Shown piece by piece: positions 47,445 through 59,006 of a stretch of 64,000 bases of DNA (position 1 is the first letter of the stretch; each line of letters begins with the position of its first letter). The position numbers and the translations under genes were made by a program. Under the pieces are notes generated by a model. That model was not told where the DNA came from and did not search any database. It was given only the letters and a program-made list of their open reading frames with translations. The DNA lies in the NCBI RefSeq assembly GCF_030253575.1, contig NC_080567.1, positions 37,787,501-37,851,500 on the forward strand, given 5' to 3'. The DNA is from Rhododendron vialii (Eukaryota > Streptophyta > Magnoliopsida > Ericales > Ericaceae).

Positions 47445-48014
47445 TCTCATAAATGATGAAACGGTCAACAATATGGCCACTCTCCCACGGAACAACTTAT
47501 ACTTGTTTCAAGGAATTCCTTTCTGAATTGTACAAGCACAAAAAATCATCACGCCATAACATCAATATATCCTCATTTCTCCAAACCTTTATTGGGATAA
47601 CCGGTGCATATAACAAGCGTGTTAGATTAGATTCTAACCTGATGACGATCTCTTTCGTCCACGACTCCGACACTCCAGATGATTGAGATCAAAATTTGAG
47701 CTATTATCACACACACACACACACACAAAAACGGCCTTCTAATAATCCCAAGCTTTTATAAAGGGTTCCCTGCTAAGACCAAGGACAGAAGAGAATCCTC
47801 GAAATGATTCATTCTCAATGCGAAAGCGCATATCAAATACGGACTCTCCATATCACAAATTAGACAATGGATGTTTCTATTCAATGTCACACCGTACAAG
47901 CGCAAATCATATCCAAAACGGAACAGTTCCAATGCTTCTCTATTTGTCAGTTTTCAGTGTGTACACCTCACCTAGAGCCGGACCAGAAAACGCTTTTTGG
48001 TAAATCTGTACCAG
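47445..48014 (-). pseudogene. F-box pseudogene, middle part
   Basis: Colinear with 61,544-62,141 of the intact F-box gene and in the same orientation. It carries frameshifts and a deletion of about 24 bp between two CCTAGA-type repeats. It starts at TCTCATAAATGATG, exactly where the fragment at 36,909-37,197 stops. The N-terminal F-box region is missing: homology ends at CTGTACCAG (48,014). Confidence 0.85.
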
Positions 48015-51000
48015 GAGAATTATCATTGATGTGGAAAACTACAAATTTTGAATAAATATATCCCGAAATTTTGAATAAAATATCCCCAAAAAATATAAAC
48101 AAGTCTTCTATACATAATATTGCTCAATATCTGAGCGTGTGTTCTACCAACTCAAATAATGTATTTTGAAATAATAACATATCTCATAAAAGGAGAAAAG
48201 TACTTAAGAAGTAAGAACTTCCTCCCATGTTCTCTCTCCACCCCTCCCCCTATTCTTGCTCTCTCTCAATTCTAATGATAAAAATAAAACATAATTTTAT
48301 AAATTCAGAATTGGGGATTGTGAAGGCTCAATAGATTAGCATAAAGTAGTGTTTTATAGATAGATGCTCCACTATAGTCATAATTTAGTCACTCCCATGG
48401 CCACCTATGTTGTTGGGTTTAACAATGTTCATGTACTATATATATCAATTGTCCAGGTAAACTTGCACAACCGGACATCTCCAGAACTCAAAATGTGTTG
48501 CAAAAGTAGGCTCATTAGGCCCCGTTTTCATTAACAAAAATTACTAAAAACTTAACGCATTTTACCATTTCGTTTTCACTAACAAAAAATTTTAAGCATT
48601 TTACCATCTCGTTTCCACTAACAAAAAAATTGTCAACAAACACTGTTTTTGCAACAGTAACTCTACTCACAAACCATCAACAACTTATTCACTATTGAAA
48701 ACAACTTAACATTTATTAATAATTTATTCACTACCGAAAACACCTAATAATTTCTCAACCATAAATAAAAATCTATTAATTTTTTACTACCGAAAACACA
48801 CCCTAAACTAAACCCTGAAAGCCTACTGTGAAAATTCCAACCGACTGAATTGTTTTTGATTGTCGCAACCTTTTACTTTTATTAAGCGAATTGTTAACCA
48901 TCTTTACTTTCAAATGGGGGTGGTCGTATGCTTGTATTCTCCTAAGTGCTTATGAAAACAAATACTTCATTCTTGATTTTTTAGATTACCCAACTCTTTT
49001 GTTCTTGACGATTAGATGGGGCAACAATTTTGGGGGATCAGATAGAGAAATAAGGACAGAATAAAAAAAAAAAAGAGAAATAAGGACTCTTTTGTTCAGG
49101 ACCTCAGGTCTCTCTTTTCTCTCTCTAAATTCACTTTCTCTACTCTTTCTTCAATTTCATGTCGTTTGTACGTGTATATTCATCGATAATTGGATTCATT
49201 CTTGCCTCTCTATATTCACTTTCTCCACTCTTTCTTCAATTTCATGTCGTTTGTAGTGTATATTCATCGATAATCGGATTCATTCGTGCCTCTCTTTGTG
49301 TGCAGCCAAGGAGAGGGAGGTCATCGGTGCTAAAGCTCTTTGACTCACACAGCAAAGAACTTCCCCGGCGTTTTCTTCCACGGGAGGCCTGCAGCAGTTC
49401 TACCTCTTACCGGTCGCATACTGCCTTTTTTTGCCGGCCTGCAGTAGTTCTACATTTCCTACATTTGTCTTAACTTCTCTTTTTTTGGGTAAATAATTTG
49501 TCTCAACTTCTGCCTCGATTATGAGGACTACATTTCCTAAAGAAGCTTTGCATTTTTCTTTCGCATATGAAATCCCTGTAAATGTGATACTCCCACCTCT
49601 ACCAGTAAGATTACTTTATCGTTCGTGCGTGTGTGTATCCCATCAATGTTAGTCCAAGCAAACAAACAGGCCCTCAGGTTAGGGATATCCATTATTCCGT
49701 TGATGATTGTTGAATCACTAGCTAGTTCACGATTCGACAATCTGATGAATTCAAAGTTTCACCAATGATCTGGTACGGTATATGGGTGCTAAAAATCTTC
49801 GTGGATGAAGAGGATTGGGGAGGAACCAAAAGCCTTGAAATTGGTAGATGACATCATTTTTGCCGGATAATGCTTTTGGTAAGGATGGATCCATGTTAGG
49901 ATTTTGAATCTCCATTAGAGTAAAAACAGCGTTTTATAGGAGGGAGAAAGATGGACACCATGGGTAGAATTTTTTGGTCATGCACAAGTAAGGTGGCATT
50001 GAAATAGGAGGGAGAAAGATGGCACGAGGACACCATGATCACCATGGGCAGAAAAAAATTATGTCATGCACAAATAAGGTGGCATTAAAAATAGACCGTT
50101 TCTAATTAAGGTGATAGAGTTTTAGGTGGGGAGGACTAGTCGATTGCTTTTTTGTACGTTACAAGTTATCTATCACGGACACGGACACGAATAATTATCA
50201 CAACACGTGTAAATAGACATATTATTCATTCCAGCCCAAATAAGCGAGCCGAAAGGCTTTTGAAAGGGGTAATGACAATATTGCTCCTCAGTAACCGCTT
50301 GGAAACCACAACGCATGGTCATTCTTGAAAGACTTGGCCAAAAAGTGGACGATGTATAGAGTCTAGATACACCTAATGGGCACCCAATAGCAATACGGTA
50401 AGACAAAAAAAAGCGGTGGGCCTGTTAAGCAGTACAGTGTATAGCAGGTGTTATATATTTTCTTGAAAAAGTTTCATTTAAATCTAGATCATCCAAAACA
50501 CAAACGAATGGCTAAGATGGTGCACGACAAGGATGTTGTGCATTGATGCACAGTAGGCCCCAGGGCAGTGCTGACTCATATTTTGGAGGCATGAATCGAA
50601 TTCCCTATATTGAGCCCGTTACATATTCATGAATTCCTAAAAAAAATGATAAAAGTACAAAAAATAACAAAAAAATCAACAAAGTAACTGAGTAATGTGA
50701 TTAAGTTTTTTTAATCAAATGTAAGAGCACATCTTTTCTGTAGTTTTGCTGTGGTTTGTTAGCTATAAATTTTCAACAAAGTAATTGAGTAATGTGATTT
50801 TTTATAATATTACAAAAACTAACAAAAAGTAATAAATGAAAGAGGAAGAGAAGTGAAAAAATAAACATAGAGTTGCATGGGAATCAAATCATACACTCCC
50901 TGTAGCATATATAATAGCATTACATGATCACTGAATCAAGTACTTAGTTTGTGTTTTTATTTAGAAATATTCTAATATTAATATATAAGTTACATTACAG

Positions 51001-51325
51001 TGAGGCCTCAATTTTGAACCAAAATTCGAAGGCTGAAAGCACTTGTTTCTCTCGTCTCCCCTATGAGCCGGCCCTGCCCCCGAGTTCAAGATAAAGCCTA
51101 TGAACACAATCAACGTGAGGACAAATTATTCTATGCCTCTAGACTCTCGCGGTGTTTCAAATTCTCTATACCACACATTTGTGTGGTTTTTATTACCAAT
51201 TGTATGAAATCTACATACATGTGTGGTAAGAAAAATTTGGAGCACTGTCACGTGATGCCCCAGATGCACTAAAAATTGCTCCAACGTGAGACTTCGAATC
51301 CTACTACGAAAAAAGTACGTCATCG
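48015..51325. other. Spacer with small repeats, no gene seen
   Basis: At 48,514-48,800 words CGTTTTCACTAACAAAAA and CTACCGAAAACAC recur, suggesting a decayed MITE. At 49,131-49,298 a unit of 85 bp (TTCAATTTCATGTCGTTTGT and flanks) is tandemly duplicated. At 49,940-50,095 a unit of about 77 bp (GGAGGGAGAAAGATGG and flanks) is duplicated. No gene is supported. Confidence 0.5.
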
Positions 51326-51608
51326 GCCTTGTTCCCCTTGATTTTTTCTAAAAGTTATTGTTTTGTCCTTATTTAAACAAATTTTGTGTTTATTAATTTT
51401 GTGGCAAATTTTTTGAAATTATTGATTTGTGTTAACGAAACGAATAAAGTCAAAAAATTATCCAATATTTTTTTTCTTAAAAATTATTATTTTTCAAAAT
51501 ATTTAGATATTTTTTACGTTTTAGATTCGACACAAAACTAACCGAGACGAATTTCTTTAGGACAAGTACAAAACTGTAACTTTCAGAAAAAGTTGAGGGG
51601 AACAAGGC
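51326..51608. mobile_element. Inverted-repeat MITE (283 bp), family unknown
   Basis: GCCTTGTTCCCCTTGATTTT at the left is mirrored by AAAAGTTGAGGGGAACAAGGC at the right minus its last base, and pairing continues inward for about 45 bp. No target duplication was recognised. Confidence 0.75.
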
Positions 51609-52119
51609 GCGTGTAAAGTACTCCAAGGTACGGAAGAACCTAGGCAAAATCAAACAAGCCATAATTGAGACAGTTTTTTCTGAAAACTCTGTACGTGCTT
51701 CATAGATTCCAAACCCCAGTTGTCAAAGAGGGAGTATGGATGCGACGTGGTGGCTATGTTTATGCCCAGTTATATCGCATTTTTTCGTTATTGCGTTTTT
51801 CGCATCTCTGTTCTGTGGTCTCGATGATGTAGCCTCACGGTCTCCCGCTGCTTGGAAAAGGATGGAGTTTCTGACCGCAATCTTAGGTACCCATCCTTTC
51901 GTTATTGCTCGGGTGTTTCGCCGGAGTATTTATTTCGTTTCTGCTTTCCTTTGTGCTATGACTATAGATATTACGACACCATCTCCTCCCGAGATAGGAA
52001 AATTCATCTCCAAAGCTTTAGGTCAACATTACAGAACTCATGTTACGTTTTGTATTTGTGCTTGGATTCATGTGTCGGCCCGCCTAATAGCCGAAGGAAA
52101 TTGGTTCCTTGTTGGTACT

Positions 52120-53570
52120 TGATAGGTGCTGAAAAGCACCCATTTACTCCCTCTAATTTACGCCTTGTTTATCCGTTTACCTTGTTACTTGACGCGTTTT
52201 AGTATTTCATGGTGTTTGCAGGCCTCACAGACTGATGGGTGCGAAAACGTGCAAATTGGGTTGAGTAGTAAGAAGACTAAAAGAAGCTTGGGGTCATAAT
52301 GTAGATTGTCTAAAAGTTGCATGATTAATCTATAATTACCAAAAGTCCAAAGGCCTTAATGTAATTCATGGCTTAAAACCCTACACTAAAAAATATAGGG
52401 TGCCGCTATTCGCAGCCCTTTATTTTCTCCCGTGGCCCACTACATTTCGGTAAATGGTTGTTGAAAATCATAAATAACATTTCGGTAAATTGCTGTTGAA
52501 AACAAGATTATATTTCGGTAACTACATGTCGAAAATATGTTCAATTTTCGGTAAACAACTGCCGAACATGCATTTTCAGTAAACATCTGTTGAAAAAAAT
52601 ATTATATTTCGATAATTGGATGCTGAAAATATATCTCAATTTCGGTAACTAACTGTCGAGTATAATTGAAAATTTTTAACGGGCTATAAGAGTAAATAGA
52701 GGGCTGCGAATAGCAGCGCCCAAAATATAATGCTACTGATCAGGCGGAAATTATTCCTCGACATAATCAGGCGTGACTTCTTGCACGGGGGCTGCGGCAG
52801 TTCTTGGACGAGTGAATTTTCTAGCATTCCGACCATGATTTCATCAATCCATACATCTACGGTTCCCATTCCCATGGCCGGCTAAATCCCTTGTCTAGGG
52901 AAAAGATGAAACTTCGCGCCAAGTAACCTCTTTTATGCATGGGTTTTGGTTTGTTTTTCGGATCGATTGTAAAACTCAGAATCCTTTTCGTTTCAATTGA
53001 ATGAATTGATTTTAATTCGTTCTATCGATTAAGTATTTGTATTCTAGATTTCAAATACCTAGTTTTGCAATGGTTTTCATTGATTGTGGTTGGAATTCTG
53101 AAATAGATTATGCTCGTAAGACGGATCGTGCCGTTAGGTGGCCGAACCGTGCTACTGAGAGACGGTCCGTGCTATGGGATAGTCTATGCCTTTTAATAAC
53201 CCAATTATTTTCTTGACGATTATTGTTAGGATTTGCAAGTCCTAACGATAATCCCTTTTGATTCGAATAAATAAACTTAACCTATGCATATTGTTGTTAC
53301 GTGGTTGGGGTGGATTCGAAACCCTAGATATTTTCCTCCATCGTTTCTAAATCTTTTAATTAAATTGTTTTTTAGTTTAATTAGCTCTTTAAAACAAATC
53401 AACCAATCAATCTTTACTTCTCCGAATTAATCTAAAAATCAATCGAATTTGTCGTAACTTAGCCATTCAGTCCCCGTTGGAACGATACTCGGTCTTAACC
53501 CCTATTCTACGGAGTAGAAGTTAATTCTTGGTTTTTATAAATTTATTTTTGACACGGAACGACGCGGTCA
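52120..53570. mobile_element. Solo LTR (about 1.45 kb including a nested MITE)
   Basis: Starts TGATAGGTGCTGAAAAGC and ends GACGCGGTCA, so has TG...CA ends. GTACT (52,115-52,119) and GTATT (53,571-53,575) flank it as a 5-bp target duplication with one change. The closing part (CCCCGTTGGAACGATACTCGG) resembles the 3' end of some plant Gypsy LTRs. No internal retroelement genes. It carries a hAT-type MITE at 52,398-52,721. Confidence 0.65.
52398..52721. mobile_element. hAT-type MITE with internal tandem units, nested in the solo LTR
   Basis: Ends GGGTGCCGCTATTCGCAGCCCT and the inverted GGGCTGCGAATAGCAGCGCCC match closely. AAAATATA flanks both sides (52,390-52,397 and 52,722-52,729), an 8-bp duplication. 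The interior consists of about seven degenerate units of about 40 bp built on ATTTCGGTAAA...TGTTGAAAA. Confidence 0.8.
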
Positions 53571-54242
53571 GTATTGTATCATCGTTATCTATGGCCTCCG
53601 TCTTTGAATTCATGGTGGTAGCATCTAGCATGGATTCTTTGGTTTTGGCAAGGTTGGTTATGGCTCAATCTACTGTGGTTGCCGTTATTCTCCTTTTTCA
53701 AGGCTATTTCCTTCAGGCTGGCGTCTCATTCATTCCTTTCCTCCCAGCAATCTATGCCATGGTGAGTTAGTATATATCTTCTTGTAATCCCTTGCAATGA
53801 CTTTTGTGCTTGAAATTTGTTTACCTCTCTTAAAGGTGTATAAATCTATGTTCACCTTTTTCCCTTGCGATAGTCTTGTCCCTACTCCCTACCCAACCGG
53901 ATACTCATTGATGGTTACTAAAGTTGACGCACTTTTAGTCTTTACGTCACTAGATATTTGACGCCATGAATTGTTGATTTTCATGGCCAAGTAAAACTCT
54001 AAAACTACCGCACTTTTGTATTTCACTTTTGATTCTGCTTCCTTTTTCTTTGATCTTTTCCTTTCTCCCTTGGACCGTTGTCTTTCAACTGCTAAAATTT
54101 CGTTTTGACTGATTAGGGATTCCGTTTCCACCAAAGATTCATTCATCTATGTGCAGATAGTGGTTTACATGCAATGTGTTAGTTTATGATGTTCCAAGTG
54201 TAGAGTCTGAGTGTCAGGACAAACCAATGCTGTTTATTTAAT

Positions 54243-54617
54243 TGCGATTCCTACCGACAGAAAGAAGTGGGATATTAGGTGTTGTTTGGCTAAGCGGTTG
54301 TTTCTTGTTTTGTAAGATCTTACTAGGGTTTGTCCGTGCCCGAAGGCACAGCTCGAACGATCAGCAAACAATTCAGTTTCCTCCTCCTAACCTCTTAGGT
54401 CCAACCTTTCAAGGCTATTTTTAATTCCCTTCCCTTGAACACTAAATGGTATAAGGGTATTGTTTGATGATCAGCAAAATTGGCTACATATGATGTGAGC
54501 TCAGGTAGAAGCTATTATGTTGGACCTAAATTCCCTTTCAATTAGATTTAAGATCTTATATGTTGGACCAAAATTGACGATCAGCAAAGCGGTTGTTTCT
54601 TGTTTTGTAAGATCTTA
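54243..54617 (-). mobile_element. Repeat-flanked segment with a Helitron-like 3' end
   Basis: GCGGTTGTTTCTTGTTTTGT plus AAGATCTTA occurs at 54,293-54,321 and again at about 54,589-54,617. Right after the first copy, on the minus strand, a hairpin GTGCCTTCGGGCAC (54,349-54,336) is followed by nine bases and CTAG (54,326-54,323), then T. This fits a Helitron 3' end. Confidence 0.4.
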
Positions 54618-55711
54618 TAAACAGGCCAAGAAAACATTTTTGGTTTGTTGTTTTGGTTAAAAAATGTAAAATTTCCTGAAAAATTCTGGAATTTGATAAA
54701 TTTAAATCATAGAAAGGACATTTACCCAAGCTAAAAACATGCAGTACAACCACAACAACAAGCATTTACAGTAATAAGTACTTTAACCCACTGAAGGGCA
54801 GTACACAATTACCCTACCTGCATTTTGCCTAACATTACCTTCTCATAACTGTTTACAAATATCACTAAATTCTATCTTGCACATAGAATGATTTGGTTTT
54901 TTACTCCGCGGTAATATGTTGTCTCCTTTTCAACTACTGGCTCAGGTGAGATTCAGTGGTCCGTCAGACAATGTAAGTAAGTTAAGCTCGGAAATTTTCA
55001 GTCTCAGACTAAATGGGGAAAAATGACTGATGCTGTGGCATATGAGAGTTTAGTAATGGGATACTAAATCTCAAGAGTATATGACTTTGTGGTGTTATAA
55101 TGAGGTTTGGTCCTTGCAGTATATGCATGATGAGGATAAAATAACACATGCTACAGCTTTTTTTGGTCGTGAGTCATGACCTTCCTCACCCAACAAGAGT
55201 GTATGACTTTTGTTGGCATAGTCTGAAAGAGTTTTCAGATAGCTTTCTCACCCAACTGTCCCCACCTTGTCAATCATGCCTTGTCGATCACATTTGTTTT
55301 TTTCATCCTAGATCCTCTCAATCAGGTAATCCTCCACCGGTTCTTATGCATAAGGCGATAATACAAAGAATTCCTGTCCACACCACAACTCCATGAGATG
55401 CGCATGCCCTAACTGAGACCAAAGCCCCACATGATATGGAGTTTTTCTTGAGTTTTATGTATGCACACTAGTTTAAAATCATTCATCAGGTTGGAGTGCT
55501 GTGGTGATGATATAAGCAAATAGTTGGATTATACCTCATTGATGCAAATATGTGCTCCAATTGTAAGGTAATGTTAGTAGCCTATGAAGTCTATCTAAGA
55601 CAATGTAGATATCGCCAGTGTTACTTTGTATGTTAATGCTCTGTATGACCTGGTATAGTCCAACTGGTAATAAACTTGTTTTAATCCCATTTTTGTTTTC
55701 TTTCCTTCCAG
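54618..55711. other. Spacer or intron-like DNA, no gene seen
   Basis: AT-rich sequence without a supported coding region or repeat. Confidence 0.4.
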
Positions 55712-55990
55712 CATAATTCGTTGGACAAACTCTATCACTACATGCCGTTAGCCTCTGTTTCTTCATTTGAGGTAGGAACGGAAAAGAGATCAAAAACTGG
55801 TGGGCAAAATCAGAATGTTGCTAACACCACGCAAATGGCGATCAAGGTCACAAATACCGTTGACGTGTCTGCTACTGTGGCTGAAAAAGGATTAGCTTCA
55901 GTGGAAGATAAGTGTGTGGTTGATTTGAAATACTTTGAGGAAGGTGAAGGATTCTGCGGCAGCAAAAGCAATGCTGGATGTGGAGACTAA
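55712..55990 (+). CDS. Possible terminal exon of an unknown gene
   Basis: A clean acceptor TTCCTTCCAG ends at 55,711 and opens a frame of 92 codons (HNSLDKLYHYMPLASVSSFE onward) to a stop at 55,988-55,990. The product is hydrophilic with no motif I know. Phase 0 at the acceptor matches the phase 0 donor at 53,761, so it could be the last exon of the ORF split by the solo LTR. It could equally be chance. Confidence 0.25.
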   Translation, partial: HNSLDKLYHYMPLASVSSFEVGTEKRSKTGGQNQNVANTTQMAIKVTNTVDVSATVAEKGLASVEDKCVVDLKYFEEGEGFCGSKSNAGCGD

Positions 55991-58755
55991 ATGCTCCCAA
56001 TTCTGTTGTTTCATCTGCAGCTTACTTTGAAGTTGACTAATTTAAGTGTGGCTTTTGCTTTAAACCATCGGCACCTCTCATACTGCATAATTCAGGTTGT
56101 TGAGAAAGATTACAAGTGTGATCTTTGTAAAAGGTCTCTGTTGTTATGCCTGTAGTGAATAGGCTTTCCAGAAAGGAGTTCGATAATTGCTGCTTCTGGA
56201 TAAGGTTTTCAGAAATTTGCATCTCGTCTGCCATATTCACATCCGAGGTACTTTTCCTCTATCTCTGTTCCCTCTTTCTTTCATTTTACGTTTGGATTTC
56301 TGTTATTGTGTGAACTTGAAAATTAAATTGGGATATATCTTTTTGGCTGTATGTGTTGAAGTATTTCATTATTACTGGAATGCTTGTAGGATTAGCTTTG
56401 AGTAATTGTTGTTGTTCTGGAAGCCTGTGAAAAATTCACAGTTTAGGCTGACAAAAGAGAGTATCCAAGAAATTTTAAAAAGAGAAGGGAGATCTAAAAG
56501 ACAAAATTCTATACTGATCAAGGCCTAATGTAAAAGACGAGACTCTCTAAAAGTGAGACTCAGATTACTCATGAGAAGAAACAATGAGCACGGTTCAAGG
56601 TTCAAGGAAAGAGAGTCGGAATGAATAAGAGACAATGATTTTAATGTCTTCTCAATAGATAAACAAAAGTAAAACTCCTTGAGCATTACTCTTCTTTACT
56701 GTGAGCTAAGAAAAACAGGTTATTCAACATATTTCTTTGCCTCTTTATGTGATATACCAATTGCTTTTATAAACATATCAAATTTGTGGCCTTGGAGCTG
56801 CAAATGAAGTGATTCATAACTGATTTTGTTCAAAAAAGTAAGGCTAAATCTTTCTTATTGGAGGAGCAAGAGAATTGTTGAAGTGTGTTTATTGAAGCCG
56901 AGTGATTTATAGAAGCTGAGTTATTTGTATGTTCAAAATTTGGAATAACTAAGGTCTTAAATTGCTGAAATTGATTTTTGATTGTTGAAATTCAATGATT
57001 AGAAGCTCAAGTATCTTCCCCAAGAGCTGCTTTTGATGTTAAGTTGCTGAAACCAACACTTTAAAGCCGGAATCATATCTTCCATGGTTGATGATGTGAA
57101 CCAGAAGCCGGAAACTTTATTTTTGTTAGTTTTCTTTTTTATCCTCTTATTTTTGTTAGTTGGGAAAGATGTTTAAAACCATAAACATGTATATTTCACG
57201 GTTCATAGCATACTTTGCTCGTCTTGATACAAATAAGGCCCTTTTGGTTTGACCTAAACTGCAAATTGGCAAACGTAACATATGTTTAAAACCGAGAAAG
57301 TTATCTTTACCTTTCACGATGTGTATTATGGTAGGAGTAGAGCAAATTGTCCTTTCAAGGTCCATTTTAACAGCTACATTATTCTTGATGTTTTATCTTG
57401 ATTTCTGCTTTATCCACATCACAGAAGGTAATGTGTTCCTTTCTATACCATGGCAGGTTATAATATGTCTGCAGGCCAGCTAGATCAAACGGAGGATGCT
57501 GTCTCATAATTCGTGGGATCTTTCATCCACCAAAGACCCTAAACAATATAGATCGCTTCCACATTGATCCAATCTATTTAGGTGTCTTGCCTGCTTTTTC
57601 TTTGTTTATTGACTTTTTAGCAGCAGGATTGCTGCTAGCCTACATCTGTTCTTCAATAGAGTTGTTTTGCAAAAAACTCACGCTTTGTGAGGACATCATT
57701 ACTTTTTTTTTTTTTTTTTTGAAGAGGAAAACATCATTACTTAGTTCATAGAAAATGCTACATCTGTGCGTAACCAAGGGAATTGACTTCTATTTCTAAT
57801 TTTTGAAGAGGCTTCTTATGATAAACGAATTTGATTTATGTCCCCTTAAAGTTTCATTTTGAGATGTGAACCAGGAGATTAAAATTTAACGTAAACACCT
57901 CACCCCAACCTCCAATGAATTGATTGATCTCAGGTTCCTTGATGTCATCGTCTTGAAATCACCGAGGAAGCCCCAATACTCTTGAACTGTACCCAAATAA
58001 ACTAGAGATCAGGATGTTCATCAGTCATTAAACCCCTTCTGTTGTCTTCGACAAGAACTTTTCCTCATAATTCATGGTGGGTTTGGTTAGATGGAAATTG
58101 GAATGGAATTAAGAAGTGGAATAATGATGATCATTCCAATAATTGAAATTTAAACTCATCCCGATCTTGATGTTCTTGGTACAGATGAAGTACAACTGAA
58201 CCAAGGTTCCCAGGATAAGGAGTCCACGAACCTAATCCTCCCCTACTGTCTTTCAAACTGCTATTCTTGCCCTTAAACTCATCCAAGGATTTCACCCATT
58301 CAACTTTGGAAGAATGCTTGCAAGTGTGCGTGGGTGCAACACAAAGAGCGAGTTGTACTCGCAGTTTGGGAACATAAATAATTTAAACAGACCCCCTAAT
58401 TGGTAAACAACATCGCCAAAGCTTAACTGATCTCTCGGTGTTAAGCGGTTGACCTCGTTGAACCACAAGCAGCTAAACAAGTTATTCAGTGCCGTGTATG
58501 CTCGCGTATAATGATGGCTCCCTCTTGAACATCTGCATTTCACAAAAATCCGTCAAATAAAGCAAGAAATAAGCAGGATATGTGTGATAGGCTGGACTAT
58601 TAATCAATGACGAAAATGGGAGAAATAGTGCAGGAAGCAGGACTCCGTGATCCAACAATCTATTACTTCTAGGCCATTTGTGGTAGGCTGGATTGCTGAT
58701 CAATCGGTGGACACAGGCAGACATTGTGAAATCACTAACAAGTTGACTTCAACAA
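55991..58755. other. Long spacer, no gene seen
   Basis: Low-complexity AT-rich sequence with scattered short frames in all six frames and no recognisable domain or terminal repeats. Confidence 0.45.
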
Positions 58756-58991
58756 CAACCCCAAGGGGTTGGCCTAGTGGTCCAAGCTTGGGACTTAAGG
58801 GTTTGCTCTCTACTAAGGTCTCATGATTGAAACCTCTCAGAGTCTTAGGTGTTATCAACTCCTTTGGGGACGGTCCATATGGAGCTTTGTTCCGGTTTTC
58901 ATTGGGCTCCTTGCAAGTGTGCAATGGGATTGAGCCCCAAGGATTAGTCGATGTGCGTATAAGCTGGTCCGGACACCTAAGTTATCAAAAA
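58756..58991 (+). mobile_element. tRNA-derived SINE
   Basis: An A box TGGCCTAGTGG (58,770-58,780) and a B-box-like GATTGAAACC (58,825-58,834) mark an RNA polymerase III promoter. The body ends in a short A-rich tail. AGTTGACTTCAACAA (58,741-58,755) and AGTTGGTTTCAACAA (58,992-59,006) are a 15-bp target duplication with two mismatches. Confidence 0.8.
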
Positions 58992-59006
58992 AGTTGGTTT
59001 CAACAA

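Larger units (their letters stand above)
51736..53761 (+). pseudogene. Unrecognised membrane-protein-like ORF split by a solo LTR
   Basis: Codons 51,736-52,119 (128 residues, starting MDATWWLCLCPVISHFFVIA) stop at once on entering an LTR. Leaving out 52,120-53,575 brings the frame straight into 53,576-53,761 (62 residues, VSSLSMASVFEFMVVASS onward), which ends at ATG|GTGAGT, a good splice donor. The product is hydrophobic with several possible membrane segments (about 10-28, 60-75, 105-120, 160-180). I do not recognise the family. It may have been a gene exon before the insertion, now broken. A phase-compatible acceptor and open exon lie at 55,712. Confidence 0.45.
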
